Shown: positions 44,228 to 52,509, counted from the first letter of the stretch. The stretch: DNA of 64,000 nucleotides from ZC4RG17 sp036380875 (GCA_036380875.1 DASVDX010000071.1:1-64000); one strand, 5' to 3'. The notes: generated by a model from the sequence alone, not told the origin. Numbers and translations are program-made.

Positions 44228-44897
44228 GGAGACGCTGAGTATTGGCGAAGTCATCGAGCTGTTACGGGACGAGTTTCCAGACATCTCGGTATCGAAGCTG
44301 CGTTTCCTCGAGTCCCAAGGGCTCGTCTCGCCTGCCCGCGCCGAAAGCGGCTACCGGCAGTTCGACGAGCAGGATCTGAAGCGCATCCGCTTCATCCTCA
44401 CCCAGCAACGGGACCACTTCCTGCCCCTCAAGGTGATCAAGTCGAAGCTCACGCTCTGGGAGCGGGGAGAAGAGCCCGGTCCCGACGACGACAAGCCGGC
44501 GAGCGATCCGCTCGAAGCTGAAGGCGAGCCGCTCACGAAGACGGACCTCCTCAGGAGATCCGGGCTGAAAGAGGGAGACCTCGACCAGCTCATCGACCAC
44601 GGCCTGCTGTCGCCGGTCGGCGACTCCACGGTGTTTCCTCCGGATTCGCTCACGATCGCCATCGAATGCAGGCGCCTCCTCGACGCCGGCCTCGAGCCAC
44701 GACATCTCCGTGCGGTGCTGCTCGCCGCCCAGCGGGAATCAGAGCTCCTGCGCCAGCTCACCGCCCACCTGCTGGCTTCGGGGTCGGCGGAATCGCGCTC
44801 CCGGGCGAGAGACCTGCTCGCTGCCTGCACCGATTCCGTACAAGCGCTCCACCGCGCGATCCTGGCAGCCGAAGTTCGCGCCCTTCTGAACGAATGA
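44220..44897 (+). CDS. MerR-family transcriptional regulator (Rv1828-like)
   Basis: 225 aa. N-terminal winged HTH: SIGEVIELLRDEFPDISVSKLRFLESQGLVSPARAESGYRQFDEQDLKRIRFIL. The C-terminal part has a second HTH-like segment (LTKTDLLRRSGLKEGDLDQLIDHGLLSP) and a helical effector region. In mycobacteria a MerR gene also follows garA. It overlaps the FHA gene by 8 nt. Ligand and targets unknown. Confidence 0.88.
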   Translation: MPEETLSIGEVIELLRDEFPDISVSKLRFLESQGLVSPARAESGYRQFDEQDLKRIRFILTQQRDHFLPLKVIKSKLTLWERGEEPGPDDDKPASDPLEAEGEPLTKTDLLRRSGLKEGDLDQLIDHGLLSPVGDSTVFPPDSLTIAIECRRLLDAGLEPRHLRAVLLAAQRESELLRQLTAHLLASGSAESRSRARDLLAACTDSVQALHRAILAAEVRALLNE

Positions 44898-45952
44898 GAT
44901 CACGCAGACTCGCCGCCGTTGTGGCGGTGGCGGCAATCCTCAGCACCTGGGTCGGAGCTGCGGCGGAGGCCGCGCCTCTCCGGGTGCCCAATCCGCCCCG
45001 GGAAGCCGGTTTGGTCACGCCGCCGGTGCCGACGGTGAGTGCGGCGTCGTGGATCCTCTACGACGCCGACGCCGAACTGGTGCTGGCCGCGAACGAACCG
45101 GAAGCGGAAAGGCCGATGGCCTCCACTACCAAGATCATGACTGCCCTCCTGGCGCTGAAGTACGGAGACCTCGACGAGCTGGTCGAGGTGAGCCAGAGGG
45201 CGGCGGATGTGGGCGAAGCAGAAGTTGGCCTCGTGCCGGGGGAGAAGCTGCCGTTGCGGATGCTGGTCCAGGCCTTGGTCATCCGCTCGGCCAACGACGC
45301 CGCCATGGCAGTGGCCGAGCACATCGGAGGCACCGTCGAGGCGTTCGTAGAGATGATGAATGCCGAAGCGGAGGCGATGGGACTGGAGCACACGCATTTC
45401 GCGAATCCCCACGGCCTCGATGGCGAGAACCACTACTCGTCGGCGTCGGACCTGCTCCAGATGGGGCTGGCGGCGATGAGCTATCCGGAGTTCCGGGAGT
45501 GGGCGACGACCAAGGAACTGGACTTTCCGGACGCCCCCGATGGCACCGAGCGGTATCTCCAGACGACGAACATCATGCTCGACACCTATCCCGGGACGAT
45601 CGGGATCAAGACCGGCTTCACGGGCAGGGCCGGGCTCGTCTTCGTCACCGGGGCGGCAAGGGACGGGCGCACGCTTTTCGCGGTGGTGATGGGGTCGGAG
45701 GGAGAACGAGCCCACTTCGCCGATGCCAGCCGCCTACTCGACTGGGGATTCGAACGGTTCAAGCCTGTGGCGCTGGTCGCGGGTGGCTCGTATGAGCCGC
45801 CCGAGCCGGTGAGGCTGGTGGAGGAAGAGCCGGAGCCCGAACCCGAGCCGGTAGTCGTGACGAACATCCGCCGCGTGGACTCGCAGCCGCCCCAGCTGCT
45901 CGAGGCGTTCGGGTGGATCGCCAACGTAGTGGAGCGTCGAGGCAGTGGCTGA
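44894..45952 (+). CDS. D-alanyl-D-alanine carboxypeptidase (PBP5/DacA type)
   Basis: 352 aa exported peptidoglycan enzyme. Residues 1-27 are a signal peptide (RRLAAVVAVAAILSTWVGAAAEAA). Penicillin-binding motifs: ASTTK with nucleophile Ser, SAN and KTGFTG. A Glu/Pro-rich linker (EEEPEPEPEP) follows, then a short C-terminal amphipathic end (LLEAFGWIANVVERR) that may anchor it to the membrane. It is inserted between the MerR and DUF151 genes relative to mycobacteria. ATG start overlaps the MerR stop. Confidence 0.92.
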   Translation: MRSRRLAAVVAVAAILSTWVGAAAEAAPLRVPNPPREAGLVTPPVPTVSAASWILYDADAELVLAANEPEAERPMASTTKIMTALLALKYGDLDELVEVSQRAADVGEAEVGLVPGEKLPLRMLVQALVIRSANDAAMAVAEHIGGTVEAFVEMMNAEAEAMGLEHTHFANPHGLDGENHYSSASDLLQMGLAAMSYPEFREWATTKELDFPDAPDGTERYLQTTNIMLDTYPGTIGIKTGFTGRAGLVFVTGAARDGRTLFAVVMGSEGERAHFADASRLLDWGFERFKPVALVAGGSYEPPEPVRLVEEEPEPEPEPVVVTNIRRVDSQPPQLLEAFGWIANVVERRGSG

Positions 45953-46538
45953 GGAACCGGCAACGCTCGTCGTGCCGGCCGAAGAGATCTCCGTTCGGGT
46001 GGCCGAGCTGGGCGCGGCCCTGTCGCGGGACTACGAGGGCAAGAAACCCATGCTGGTGGCGGTGTTGGTCGGCTCGCTGCCCTTCCTGTCCGATCTGGTG
46101 CGCGCCATCGACATTCCGCTCGAAGTCGATTTCCTCGGCCTGTCGCGTTTCGGCGAGGGAGGGCGAATTCGTATCGCCCTCGACACGGCCGAGTCGGTCG
46201 AAGGGCGCCACGTCGTGATCGTCGAGGACATCATCGACACCGGTCTCACCCTCACAGTCCTGCGGCGGATGCTGGAGGACAGGGGAGCGGCGAGCGTGGC
46301 AACGGCGGCGCTCGTCGACAAGACCCGACGACGCCTGGTCGACGTGCCCATCGAGTACCGGGGCTTCGAGGTGGGCGACGAGTACCTCATCGGCTACGGA
46401 CTCGACTGGAAGGGCCACTATCGCAACTTGGACTCGCTGTGGGCCGTGCTCGATCTGGAGAGGCTCATCGAGGATCCGGCGGCCCTGCACGACCAGTTCT
46501 ATCCCGCCCAGCCATCGCAGGTTGAGCGCCACCACTGA
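45945..46538 (+). CDS. hpt: Hypoxanthine phosphoribosyltransferase
   Basis: Purine salvage enzyme converting hypoxanthine or guanine plus PRPP into IMP/GMP. 197 aa; GTG start overlapping the carboxypeptidase gene by 8 nt. PRPP motif VVIVEDIIDTGLTLTVL; LVGSLPFLSDLVRAI is the PPi loop; EYRGFEVGDEYLIGYGLDWKGHYRNLDSLW is the base-binding C-terminal part. Confidence 0.93.
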   Translation: MAEEPATLVVPAEEISVRVAELGAALSRDYEGKKPMLVAVLVGSLPFLSDLVRAIDIPLEVDFLGLSRFGEGGRIRIALDTAESVEGRHVVIVEDIIDTGLTLTVLRRMLEDRGAASVATAALVDKTRRRLVDVPIEYRGFEVGDEYLIGYGLDWKGHYRNLDSLWAVLDLERLIEDPAALHDQFYPAQPSQVERHH

Positions 46539-46544
46539 TAACCT
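46539..46544 (+). promoter_or_regulatory. -10 hexamer for leaderless DUF151 gene
   Basis: TAACCT ends 7 nt before the ATG at 46552. Confidence 0.55.
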
Positions 46545-46551
46545 CTAGCTC

Positions 46552-47058
46552 ATGCCGGGCGATGCCGTTGCGATGACCGTGGTCGGGGTCCGGGTGGAGT
46601 TGCCGTCCAACACCCCGATCGTTCTCCTGCGCGAACAGGACGGCCCGCGTTATCTCCCGATCTGGATCGGAGCTGCCGAGGCAACGGCGATCGCCACCGC
46701 GATGGAGAACGTCGAACCTCCCCGACCTCAGACCCACGACCTCATGGTCATGGCCATCGAGGAGCTGGGAGCCCGGATGGCGCGGGTTGTGGTCTCAGAG
46801 ATGCGCGACAGCGTCTTCTACGCCGATCTCGTGCTGGCCACACCTGACGGCGAGATCCACCTCTCGGCTCGTCCGTCCGACTCGATCGCACTCGCCGTCC
46901 GCACGGGGGCGCCCGTCTATGCCGATCCGGCTGTCCTGGCCGAGGCCGGCATCGAAATCGAAGACGAGTCGGAGGAACAGCAGATCCAGCGTTTCCGGGA
47001 GTTCCTGGAAGACGTCACGGTCGAGGACTTCCTCGGCGAAGAGGGCGACACGCCCTGA
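46552..47058 (+). CDS. Bifunctional-nuclease-family (DUF151) protein
   Basis: 168 aa. MTVVGVRVELPSNTPIVLLREQDGPRYLPIWIGAAEATAIATAME and RPQTHDLMVMAIEELGA are core DUF151 motifs; ARPSDSIALAVRTGAPVYA follows, then an acidic UVR-like C-terminus. The family includes proteins reported to have nuclease activity. It corresponds to Rv1829 in the mycobacterial garA cluster. Confidence 0.92.
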   Translation: MPGDAVAMTVVGVRVELPSNTPIVLLREQDGPRYLPIWIGAAEATAIATAMENVEPPRPQTHDLMVMAIEELGARMARVVVSEMRDSVFYADLVLATPDGEIHLSARPSDSIALAVRTGAPVYADPAVLAEAGIEIEDESEEQQIQRFREFLEDVTVEDFLGEEGDTP

Positions 47059-47098
47059 CCGTCGACGACCCCGCACACCGAGTTTTCCACAGGGGTTG

Positions 47099-47128
47099 TT
47101 GACAACGCATCCGACCTGCGGTTAGCTT
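47099..47128 (+). promoter_or_regulatory. Strong promoter of the second MerR gene
   Basis: -35 TTGACA (47099-47104), a perfect consensus, with -10 TTAGCT (47122-47127, 17-nt spacer) or TAGCTT (47123-47128, 18 nt). Transcription would start about 100 nt before the gene, unlike the leaderless pattern elsewhere. Confidence 0.7.
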
Positions 47129-47134
47129 GATTGC

Positions 47135-47234
47135 ACATGCGGAATTACGCTGCTGTAAGCAGCGGTCCGAAGGGAAACCGGAGCTTCCCGCGGCGCGCCG
47201 TTGGAGCGGCGGGCCGCCGCTGCAGAGGAGAGAG
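47135..47234 (+). other. Structured 5' leader of the second MerR gene
   Basis: Three adjacent hairpins: CGCTGCT/AGCAGCG (47148-47164, 3-nt loop), GGGAA/TTCCC (47172-47189) and AGCGGCGG/CCGCCGCT (47205-47221); CGGCGCGCCG at 47191-47200 is itself palindromic. The last ends 2 nt before the Shine-Dalgarno AGAGGAG. It could control translation; no known riboswitch class is recognised. Confidence 0.45.
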
Positions 47235-47750
47235 ATGTCGGACAATCAAGCGACAGCGAGCAACAAGGTCGAGGCGGAAGAGTTCGGCTACCGCGCTCCT
47301 CAGGTGTGCAACCTCGTCGGCATCACCTACCGCCAACTCGACTACTGGGCGCGGACCGGCTTGCTCGAGCCCTCCCTCCGTCAGGCGTCCGGCTCGGGCT
47401 CACAGCGTCTCTATTCCTTCACCGATGTCGTCCAGCTCAAGGTCATCAAGCAGCTGCTCGATGCCGGGATGTCGCTCAAGAAGATCCGCTCGGCGGTCGA
47501 GATCCTCAAGCAGCAGCTCGCCAGCGACAAGCCGCTGACCGATGTGACGCTTCTCTCCGATGGGCGCACCATCTACGCCGCCACCAGCGCCGACGAGGTC
47601 ATGGACGTCCTGCGGCGCGGCCAAGGCGTGTTCGGGATCGCCGTCGGGCCCGTCCAAGACGAGGTGGCGGGCGCCATCCACGAATTGTTCCCGGAGGAGC
47701 GCGAACCGGCAGAGCCGGCTGTTCCGAGCGCCCAGGCAGGGGCCAACTGA
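47235..47750 (+). CDS. MerR-family transcriptional regulator (Rv1830-like)
   Basis: 171 aa from the ATG at 47235 with AGAGGAG upstream. FGYRAPQVCNLVGITYRQLDYWARTGLLEPSLRQASGSGSQRLYSFTDVVQLKVIKQLLDAGMSLKKIRSAVEIL is a full MerR HTH and hinge. The C-terminal part has TLLSDGRTIYAATSADEVMDVLRRGQGVFGIAVG, as in the mycobacterial homologue after the DUF151 gene. Its TGA overlaps a CTG that seems to start the next gene. Confidence 0.9.
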   Translation: MSDNQATASNKVEAEEFGYRAPQVCNLVGITYRQLDYWARTGLLEPSLRQASGSGSQRLYSFTDVVQLKVIKQLLDAGMSLKKIRSAVEILKQQLASDKPLTDVTLLSDGRTIYAATSADEVMDVLRRGQGVFGIAVGPVQDEVAGAIHELFPEEREPAEPAVPSAQAGAN

Positions 47751-48184
47751 CCACGGAAGAACGACCCCGAGCCGAAGAGGTCGAGTTCGCTCACAACAGC
47801 GAACGGCAGTTCGCACTACTCCTGGACTTCTACGGGATCCCGTGGGAGTACGAGCCCCGCTCGTTCCCGATTGCCTGGGACCGCGACGGCAATCCGCGCC
47901 AGTTCTTCACGCCCGACTTCTACCTGCCCGAAGAGGACCTGTTCATCGAGATCACGACGATGAGCCAGAAGCTGGTCACGAAGAAGAACCGCAAGGTCCG
48001 TCTTCTGCGTGAGCTCTATCCAGACATCCGCTGCAAGGTCCTCTACCAAAGGGACTACATCCAATTGGTCGTGAAATACGGGCTCGAGGATCCCGACCAT
48101 CTCCAGGAGCTTCCGCCTCCTACCCGCATGCCCGGAAAGCCGGTCGTCACCCGTCTCGAGGATCGCGGCTCCAGCGCCGGATGA
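47747..48184 (+). CDS. PD-(D/E)XK nuclease-like protein with CTG start
   Basis: 145 aa. VEFAHNSERQFALLLDFYGIPWEYEPRSFPI leads to TPDFYLPEEDLFIEITT, the D-x(n)-E-x-x pattern of restriction-endonuclease-like folds, then KKNRKVRLLRELYPDIRCKVLYQRDYIQLV. No ATG, GTG or TTG exists in frame ahead of the conserved part; the only candidate is the CTG at 47747 in a CTGA overlap with the merR stop. It is followed by gcvT in an ATGA overlap. The nucleic-acid role is inferred from the fold pattern only. Confidence 0.7.
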   Translation: MTTEERPRAEEVEFAHNSERQFALLLDFYGIPWEYEPRSFPIAWDRDGNPRQFFTPDFYLPEEDLFIEITTMSQKLVTKKNRKVRLLRELYPDIRCKVLYQRDYIQLVVKYGLEDPDHLQELPPPTRMPGKPVVTRLEDRGSSAG

Positions 48185-49206
48185 CTCGGTCACCCCTGCA
48201 CGATCTCCACGTTCGTCTCGGCGCCCGTTTCGTCGACTTCGGTGGCTGGGAGATGCCGGTGCAATACGAGTCGGTTCTCGAGGAGCACCGGAGCGTCCGC
48301 CACGGCGTCGGGGTCTTCGACGTCTCTCACCTCGGGCGTATAGAGGTGAAGGGGCCCAATGCCACGGAGGTGTTGCGCGGCTTGTTCACGAACGACGCCG
48401 CCAGGTACGAGCCGGGGCGGACCCACTACACGATGCTGCTCAACGACGAGGGCGGCATCATCGACGACATCGTCGTGTGGCGATGGGACGAAGAGCGGTA
48501 CTGGGTGATGCCCAACGCCGCCAACGCGGACCGGGTGCGGGACGTCCTGGTTTCACATGGTGCCGAAACAGAGGACCTGCGTCCTTCGACCTCGCTCCTG
48601 GCGGTGCAGGGCCCTGAAGCACCCAGGTTGCTGGAGGAGGTGTTCGGCCAGGCGCCGGGTCGCTTCCGGACGCTGGAGGTCGACGGTGTCCGTATGGCCG
48701 GAACCGGGTACACGGGTGAACCGGGCGGAGAGGTGTGCCTGCCCAACGAGGAGGCGAGCGTGGCCCTGGAACGACTGGTGGAGGGAGGCGCCACTCCCTG
48801 TGGCCTCGGTGCCCGTGACACGCTGAGACTCGAAGCCGGACTGGCACTCTGGGGCTCCGACCTCGACGAGACGACTACTCCTCTCGAAGCCGGCCTCGAC
48901 TTCGCGGTCGACTGGGATCACGATTTCCCCGGCAAAGCCGCTTTGGAGATGCAACGGGCAAGCGGTCCGCCCCGCCGACTGGTCGGCCTGGTGATGGAGG
49001 ACCGAGGCATCCCTCGCCACGGGTACGCGGTGCGCTGCGGAACGTCGACCGGGGCGGTGACATCCGGCAACATCAGCCCCATCCTCGACACGGGAATCGC
49101 CTTCGCCTACATGTCGCCGCCGGTGGAAGTGGGGGAGCACGCCGAGGTCGAGATCCGAGGCCGCTGGGTTCCGGCCCGAGTGGCATCCCCGCCGTTCCAT
49201 CGGTGA
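48181..49206 (+). CDS. gcvT: Glycine cleavage system T protein (aminomethyltransferase)
   Basis: Transfers the methylene group from H-protein-bound aminomethyl to tetrahydrofolate, releasing ammonia. 341 aa: SPLHDLHVRLGARFVDFGGWEMPVQY, VFDVSHLGRIEVKGPNA (the VSH-x-G region), GTGYTGEPGGEVC, GLGARDTLRLEAGLALWGSDL and TSGNISPILDTGIAFAYM. ATGA overlap with the upstream gene and GTGA overlap with the next. Confidence 0.94.
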   Translation: MTRSPLHDLHVRLGARFVDFGGWEMPVQYESVLEEHRSVRHGVGVFDVSHLGRIEVKGPNATEVLRGLFTNDAARYEPGRTHYTMLLNDEGGIIDDIVVWRWDEERYWVMPNAANADRVRDVLVSHGAETEDLRPSTSLLAVQGPEAPRLLEEVFGQAPGRFRTLEVDGVRMAGTGYTGEPGGEVCLPNEEASVALERLVEGGATPCGLGARDTLRLEAGLALWGSDLDETTTPLEAGLDFAVDWDHDFPGKAALEMQRASGPPRRLVGLVMEDRGIPRHGYAVRCGTSTGAVTSGNISPILDTGIAFAYMSPPVEVGEHAEVEIRGRWVPARVASPPFHR

Positions 49207-49766
49207 AGATCGACGTCTCGGAGGGCATCGATCCCGACCTGTGGCCCGACCTGCCCAGTGATGATCGGCTCGTCGTCGGCGGTCACACCTTCTGGATCGG
49301 GCCTTTTCGGCCGCCGGTGGTCGTTGCGCAGCCCAACCGGTGGGGGGTGGTGGAGAGCCGGTTCCCGAACGTCCCTTGCATCGTCGAATGCGACCCGGCG
49401 GTGATCGCCGAACTCCCGCTTCCCGACGAGGTGATGCGCTTCGTGGACCGCGCCCATCGCCCGATCACTGCGGAGGATTTCGGGCGATCCGGTGCCGAGC
49501 TGATGCGCTCGGCGGCTCGCCTCGCCAACCGTCTGACCCAGATCCCGGGGGTCTCGATCGTCGCCCGCCCCTTCGCCCGTTCGATCCCGATCATCACTCC
49601 GCGGGAGGCATCGTGGCTGGCGGAGCGCTGTGCCGAGGCTGGGATCGTCGGGCTGCGGCCGCTTCGCGGAATCGGCGGCGCAGTGATCCTGTCCGTCGGC
49701 GAGGACCAGACGGCGGAGGACCACCACCGTATCGTCGAGGCGCTGTCGCAAGCCATCACGGGATAG
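49203..49766 (+). CDS. Uncharacterised protein coupled to gcvT
   Basis: 187 aa, GTG start in a GTGA overlap with gcvT. Residues 1-100 match nothing I recognise (PSDDRLVVGGHTFWIGPFRPP...). The C-terminal half, NRLTQIPGVSIVARPFARSIPIITP and AGIVGLRPLRGIGGAVILSVGEDQTAEDHHRIVEALSQAI, resembles the small C-terminal domain of fold-type I PLP enzymes. No PLP-lysine motif exists, so it would not be catalytic alone. The tight link to gcvT suggests a role in glycine metabolism (inference). Confidence 0.65.
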   Translation: MKIDVSEGIDPDLWPDLPSDDRLVVGGHTFWIGPFRPPVVVAQPNRWGVVESRFPNVPCIVECDPAVIAELPLPDEVMRFVDRAHRPITAEDFGRSGAELMRSAARLANRLTQIPGVSIVARPFARSIPIITPREASWLAERCAEAGIVGLRPLRGIGGAVILSVGEDQTAEDHHRIVEALSQAITG

Positions 49767-49769
49767 AGT
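49764..49769 (+). promoter_or_regulatory. -10 hexamer for leaderless hydrolase gene
   Basis: TAGAGT, overlapping the previous stop, ends 6 nt before the ATG at 49776. Confidence 0.55.
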
Positions 49770-49775
49770 CCCCCC

Positions 49776-50630
49776 ATGGTTCGCCCCAGCGTTGCCGCCC
49801 CCGTGCCCCACCCGACAGTCGGCACCCAGCTCGTCAGGACGTGGAGCCCGGACGGGGAGCCCCTCGCCGAGGTCGTCATCGTGCATGGCATCGCCGAGCA
49901 CAGCGGCCGCTACGAGCGCACCGGCGGGATCCTGGCCGACGCCGGCTTCTCGGTCCGGGCGATGGACCTCGTTGGCTGCGGGGCCACCGGGGGGCGCCGG
50001 GGGGACGTCGCCGATTGGACTCTGTACCTGGACCAGGTTGAAAGGCAGCTGGAGGAAGCAAGGGCTATGGGCCGGCCGGTCGTCCTGCTCGGCCACTCGA
50101 TGGGCGGGCTCATCGCCCTGGAGTACACCCTCGCCGAACGCCCCCGGCCGGACCTGCTCGTGCTGTCTGCGCCCGCCTTGAGAGGAGGGGCTCCGTGGCA
50201 GCACAAGCTGGCGCCGGTTTTGGCCCGAGTGGTCCCGATACTTCCGGTCCCCAACGCTTTGAAAGGAGAGCAGCTGTCGAGGGATCCGGCTGTGGGGGAG
50301 GCGTATTTCTCCGATCCTCTGGTCTACACGTCGGCCACTGCCCGGATGGGACACCAGCTGTTCGCCGCCATGGACCGCACCAGGGCGGCGATCGACCGCC
50401 TGGAGGTGCCGACCCTGGTTCTCCACGGCGGCGACGACACGATCGTCCCTCCTTCGGCGAGCGCCGACCTGGAACGTGTTCCGTGTGTGGAGCGACGGCT
50501 CTACCCGGGCCTCCGGCACGAGATCTTCAACGAACCGGAGGGCCCAGAGTTCCTCGCCGAAGTCGCCGAATGGATCGGGAACCGACTCGGAACCGGAGGT
50601 CAGGCGACGTCGACGACCAATGCCCGGTGA
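49776..50630 (+). CDS. Alpha/beta hydrolase, monoacylglycerol-lipase type
   Basis: 284 aa. EVVIVHGIAEHSGRYE is the oxyanion HG motif, VVLLGHSMGGLIALEY holds the nucleophile Ser, LHGGDDTIVPP the Asp and GLRHEIFNE the His. This pattern (hydrolase_4) is typical of monoacylglycerol lipases and lysophospholipases. No signal peptide. Its end overlaps the convergent gene by 31 nt. Confidence 0.9.
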   Translation: MVRPSVAAPVPHPTVGTQLVRTWSPDGEPLAEVVIVHGIAEHSGRYERTGGILADAGFSVRAMDLVGCGATGGRRGDVADWTLYLDQVERQLEEARAMGRPVVLLGHSMGGLIALEYTLAERPRPDLLVLSAPALRGGAPWQHKLAPVLARVVPILPVPNALKGEQLSRDPAVGEAYFSDPLVYTSATARMGHQLFAAMDRTRAAIDRLEVPTLVLHGGDDTIVPPSASADLERVPCVERRLYPGLRHEIFNEPEGPEFLAEVAEWIGNRLGTGGQATSTTNAR

Positions 50631-51235
50631 TCCGACCCGGGCACACGCACGGTGAACGTGTTGAGGACGACCAGGTCGCGGACGAAAGCATGATCGATCC
50701 GGAGCACGGGCGGCCACCAGGTGCGTAGCCCCCACGTGCGGCTGGGCCGGCGCCCGTTGCGACGCGCCCAGTCCGCCACTCCGTCGTCCAGATGGGCGCG
50801 GAAGCGTCGGTAGGCGGGCCAAATCGGCGTGGCATTGAGATCACCGACCAGCAAGGTCGGCCCTGCGCTGGAAGTGATCCTGTCGAGGATCTGCCCTACT
50901 TGTGCCCGCCGCTGGCGGATCGGAGGCGGGCGGTCGATCGGGTTGGCGAGGTGGACGCACCAGATCGTGACACCGTTGGAGCCGACCAGAGCGTCGCGGT
51001 GGGGGAGGTGCACGCGTTCCACGTCGATCGGGTGGCGCGATACGAGGCCCATTCCCTTGTAATCGTCGGCGGGAGCGAGGAGCCCGTGGTCATACCTCGA
51101 TCCGATGACTTCGGCCAGGTCGGCAGACAGTTCCTGGGCGGCTACGACGTCGGGGTCGATGTGGTCGAGGAGGCGGCCATAGGCGGACGGGTCGGCACCA
51201 CCGTTGTAGAGGTTGGACGTGAGGACCCGGAGCAT
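50600..51235 (-). CDS. Endonuclease/exonuclease/phosphatase-family protein
   Basis: 211 aa. EEP fold: TSNLYNGG (Asn), VAAQELSADL (metal-binding Glu), VHLANPID, VGDLNATPIWPAYRRF (GDLNxxP), RIDHAFV and GSDHRALVVDV (catalytic DH). The substrate may be DNA, a phospholipid or an inositol phosphate. On the minus strand a TACCAT hexamer ends 9 nt before the ATG. Confidence 0.88.
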   Translation of the reverse strand: MLRVLTSNLYNGGADPSAYGRLLDHIDPDVVAAQELSADLAEVIGSRYDHGLLAPADDYKGMGLVSRHPIDVERVHLPHRDALVGSNGVTIWCVHLANPIDRPPPIRQRRAQVGQILDRITSSAGPTLLVGDLNATPIWPAYRRFRAHLDDGVADWARRNGRRPSRTWGLRTWWPPVLRIDHAFVRDLVVLNTFTVRVPGSDHRALVVDVA

Positions 51236-51262
51236 CGGGTCGCAATGGTATGCGACTATTGG

Positions 51263-51769
51263 ATGATGTCATTCAGTGGTCGACTGCTGATTGCTACGCC
51301 TCTGATCAGGGATCCGAACTTCATCCACACAGTCGTCTACATCTACGCTCACGACCCGGAGGAGGGAGCGGCCGGAGTGATCCTCAACCGTCCCACGGAC
51401 GAGCCCACTGTCGCTCACCTCCCCGAGTGGCGCTCGGTGCTGGCAGCCCCTCCCATGGTCTTCTGGGGCGGCCCCGTGGCCCAAGACAGCGGCGTGGTGC
51501 TCATCGATTCGGGTGGCAAGGTGGAACTCGCCACCGACATGACACCGCCGGAGTCCTCCGTGCGCGCCAGGCTGTTCGTGGGGCAGTCCGGATGGGGGCC
51601 AGGCCAGTTGGAGGGCGAGGTCGCCGAAGGTGCCTGGCTCGTCACGGATGCTCCGGCCGAGGACATCCTCGGACCCTTTCCCAAGGATCTATGGCGGAAG
51701 CTCCTGCGGCGTGAAGGAGGGAGAGCCGCCATCTGGTCGACACACCCCATCGACTCCCGCCTCAACTGA
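51263..51769 (+). CDS. UPF0301/YqgE (AlgH-like) protein
   Basis: 168 aa from the ATG at 51263. MMSFSGRLLIATPLIRDPNFIHTVVYIYAHDPEEGAAGVILNRPT is the typical YqgE/AlgH N-terminus; VFWGGPVAQDSGVVLI, LFVGQSGWGPGQLEGEVAEGAWLV and LWRKLLRR follow. Function unknown. An upstream ATG at 51245 would add VCDYW, which does not fit the family. Divergent from the EEP-family gene with a 27-nt gap. Confidence 0.88.
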   Translation: MMSFSGRLLIATPLIRDPNFIHTVVYIYAHDPEEGAAGVILNRPTDEPTVAHLPEWRSVLAAPPMVFWGGPVAQDSGVVLIDSGGKVELATDMTPPESSVRARLFVGQSGWGPGQLEGEVAEGAWLVTDAPAEDILGPFPKDLWRKLLRREGGRAAIWSTHPIDSRLN

Positions 51770-51799
51770 ACGGTTACCACCCTGTCGAGATTCGTTCTC

Positions 51800-51805
51800 T
51801 ACCCT
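51800..51805 (+). promoter_or_regulatory. -10 hexamer for leaderless rnhB
   Basis: TACCCT ends 7 nt before the GTG at 51813. Confidence 0.6.
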
Positions 51806-51812
51806 GTGGCCG

Positions 51813-52502
51813 GTGACCGTCCCCAAGCTACGCGAGGCGATCCGCCGCAAAGCGCCGGGCCTGACCTACGAACGCGCGCTGTGGGAAGCGGGGGCGGACG
51901 TGGTGGTCGGTGTCGATGAAGTCGGCCGGGGCGCCTGGGCCGGACCGATATCGGTGGGGGCGGCGGTGATCCCTCTCGACCGGAGGGTCTACAAGGTGCG
52001 CGACTCGAAGCTGCTCACCGAGACCGAACGCGAAGCCCTCTTCGAGCGCGTGGCGGGTTGGGTTCGCGCCTGGGCAGTTGGCCACGCCAGCCCGGAGGAA
52101 TGCGACGAACTGGGCATGTCGGAGGCCCAGCGGCTGGCCGCCCGCCGGGCGATCGAAGGATTGGGGCTCGCTCCCGACGCCATCCTCGTCGACGGGAACT
52201 GGGATTTCGTCGGCGGGGCCCAGCGGATCATCCGGGGAGACCAGCTCTCCCTGTCGGTGGCGGCAGCATCGGTGCTCGCCAAGGTCACCAGAGACCGCAT
52301 CATGCGCGAACTCGCGCCCGAGTTCCCGTTCTACAACTTCGAAGCCAACAAGGGCTATCCGTGTCCGGTCCACAAGGCGGCGCTGCAGGCATGGGGCCCG
52401 AGTTCCGTGCACCGCCGTAGCTGGGTCTTCATGGATCACCTCGTGTGGAACGGGCTCGAGCGTTATCGGAGGCCGGGGGACCAACTGGACTTCGGATTCT
52501 GA
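51813..52502 (+). CDS. rnhB: Ribonuclease HII
   Basis: Removes RNA from RNA-DNA hybrids and misincorporated ribonucleotides. 229 aa; GTG start. GVDEVGRGAWAGPISVGAAVI holds the D-E metal ligands, KVRDSKLLTETERE, VDGNWDF and SVAAASVLAKVTRDRIMRELA complete the motifs. The N-terminal REAIRRKAPGLTYERALWEAGAD is a short extension common in actinobacteria. Confidence 0.94.
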   Translation: MTVPKLREAIRRKAPGLTYERALWEAGADVVVGVDEVGRGAWAGPISVGAAVIPLDRRVYKVRDSKLLTETEREALFERVAGWVRAWAVGHASPEECDELGMSEAQRLAARRAIEGLGLAPDAILVDGNWDFVGGAQRIIRGDQLSLSVAAASVLAKVTRDRIMRELAPEFPFYNFEANKGYPCPVHKAALQAWGPSSVHRRSWVFMDHLVWNGLERYRRPGDQLDFGF

Positions 52503-52509
52503 CCCAGCG

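Noticed and set aside
49107..50822. 571-codon antisense frame spanning gcvT, the orphan gene and the hydrolase
   Set aside because: Covers three well-supported plus-strand genes; no domain recognisable.
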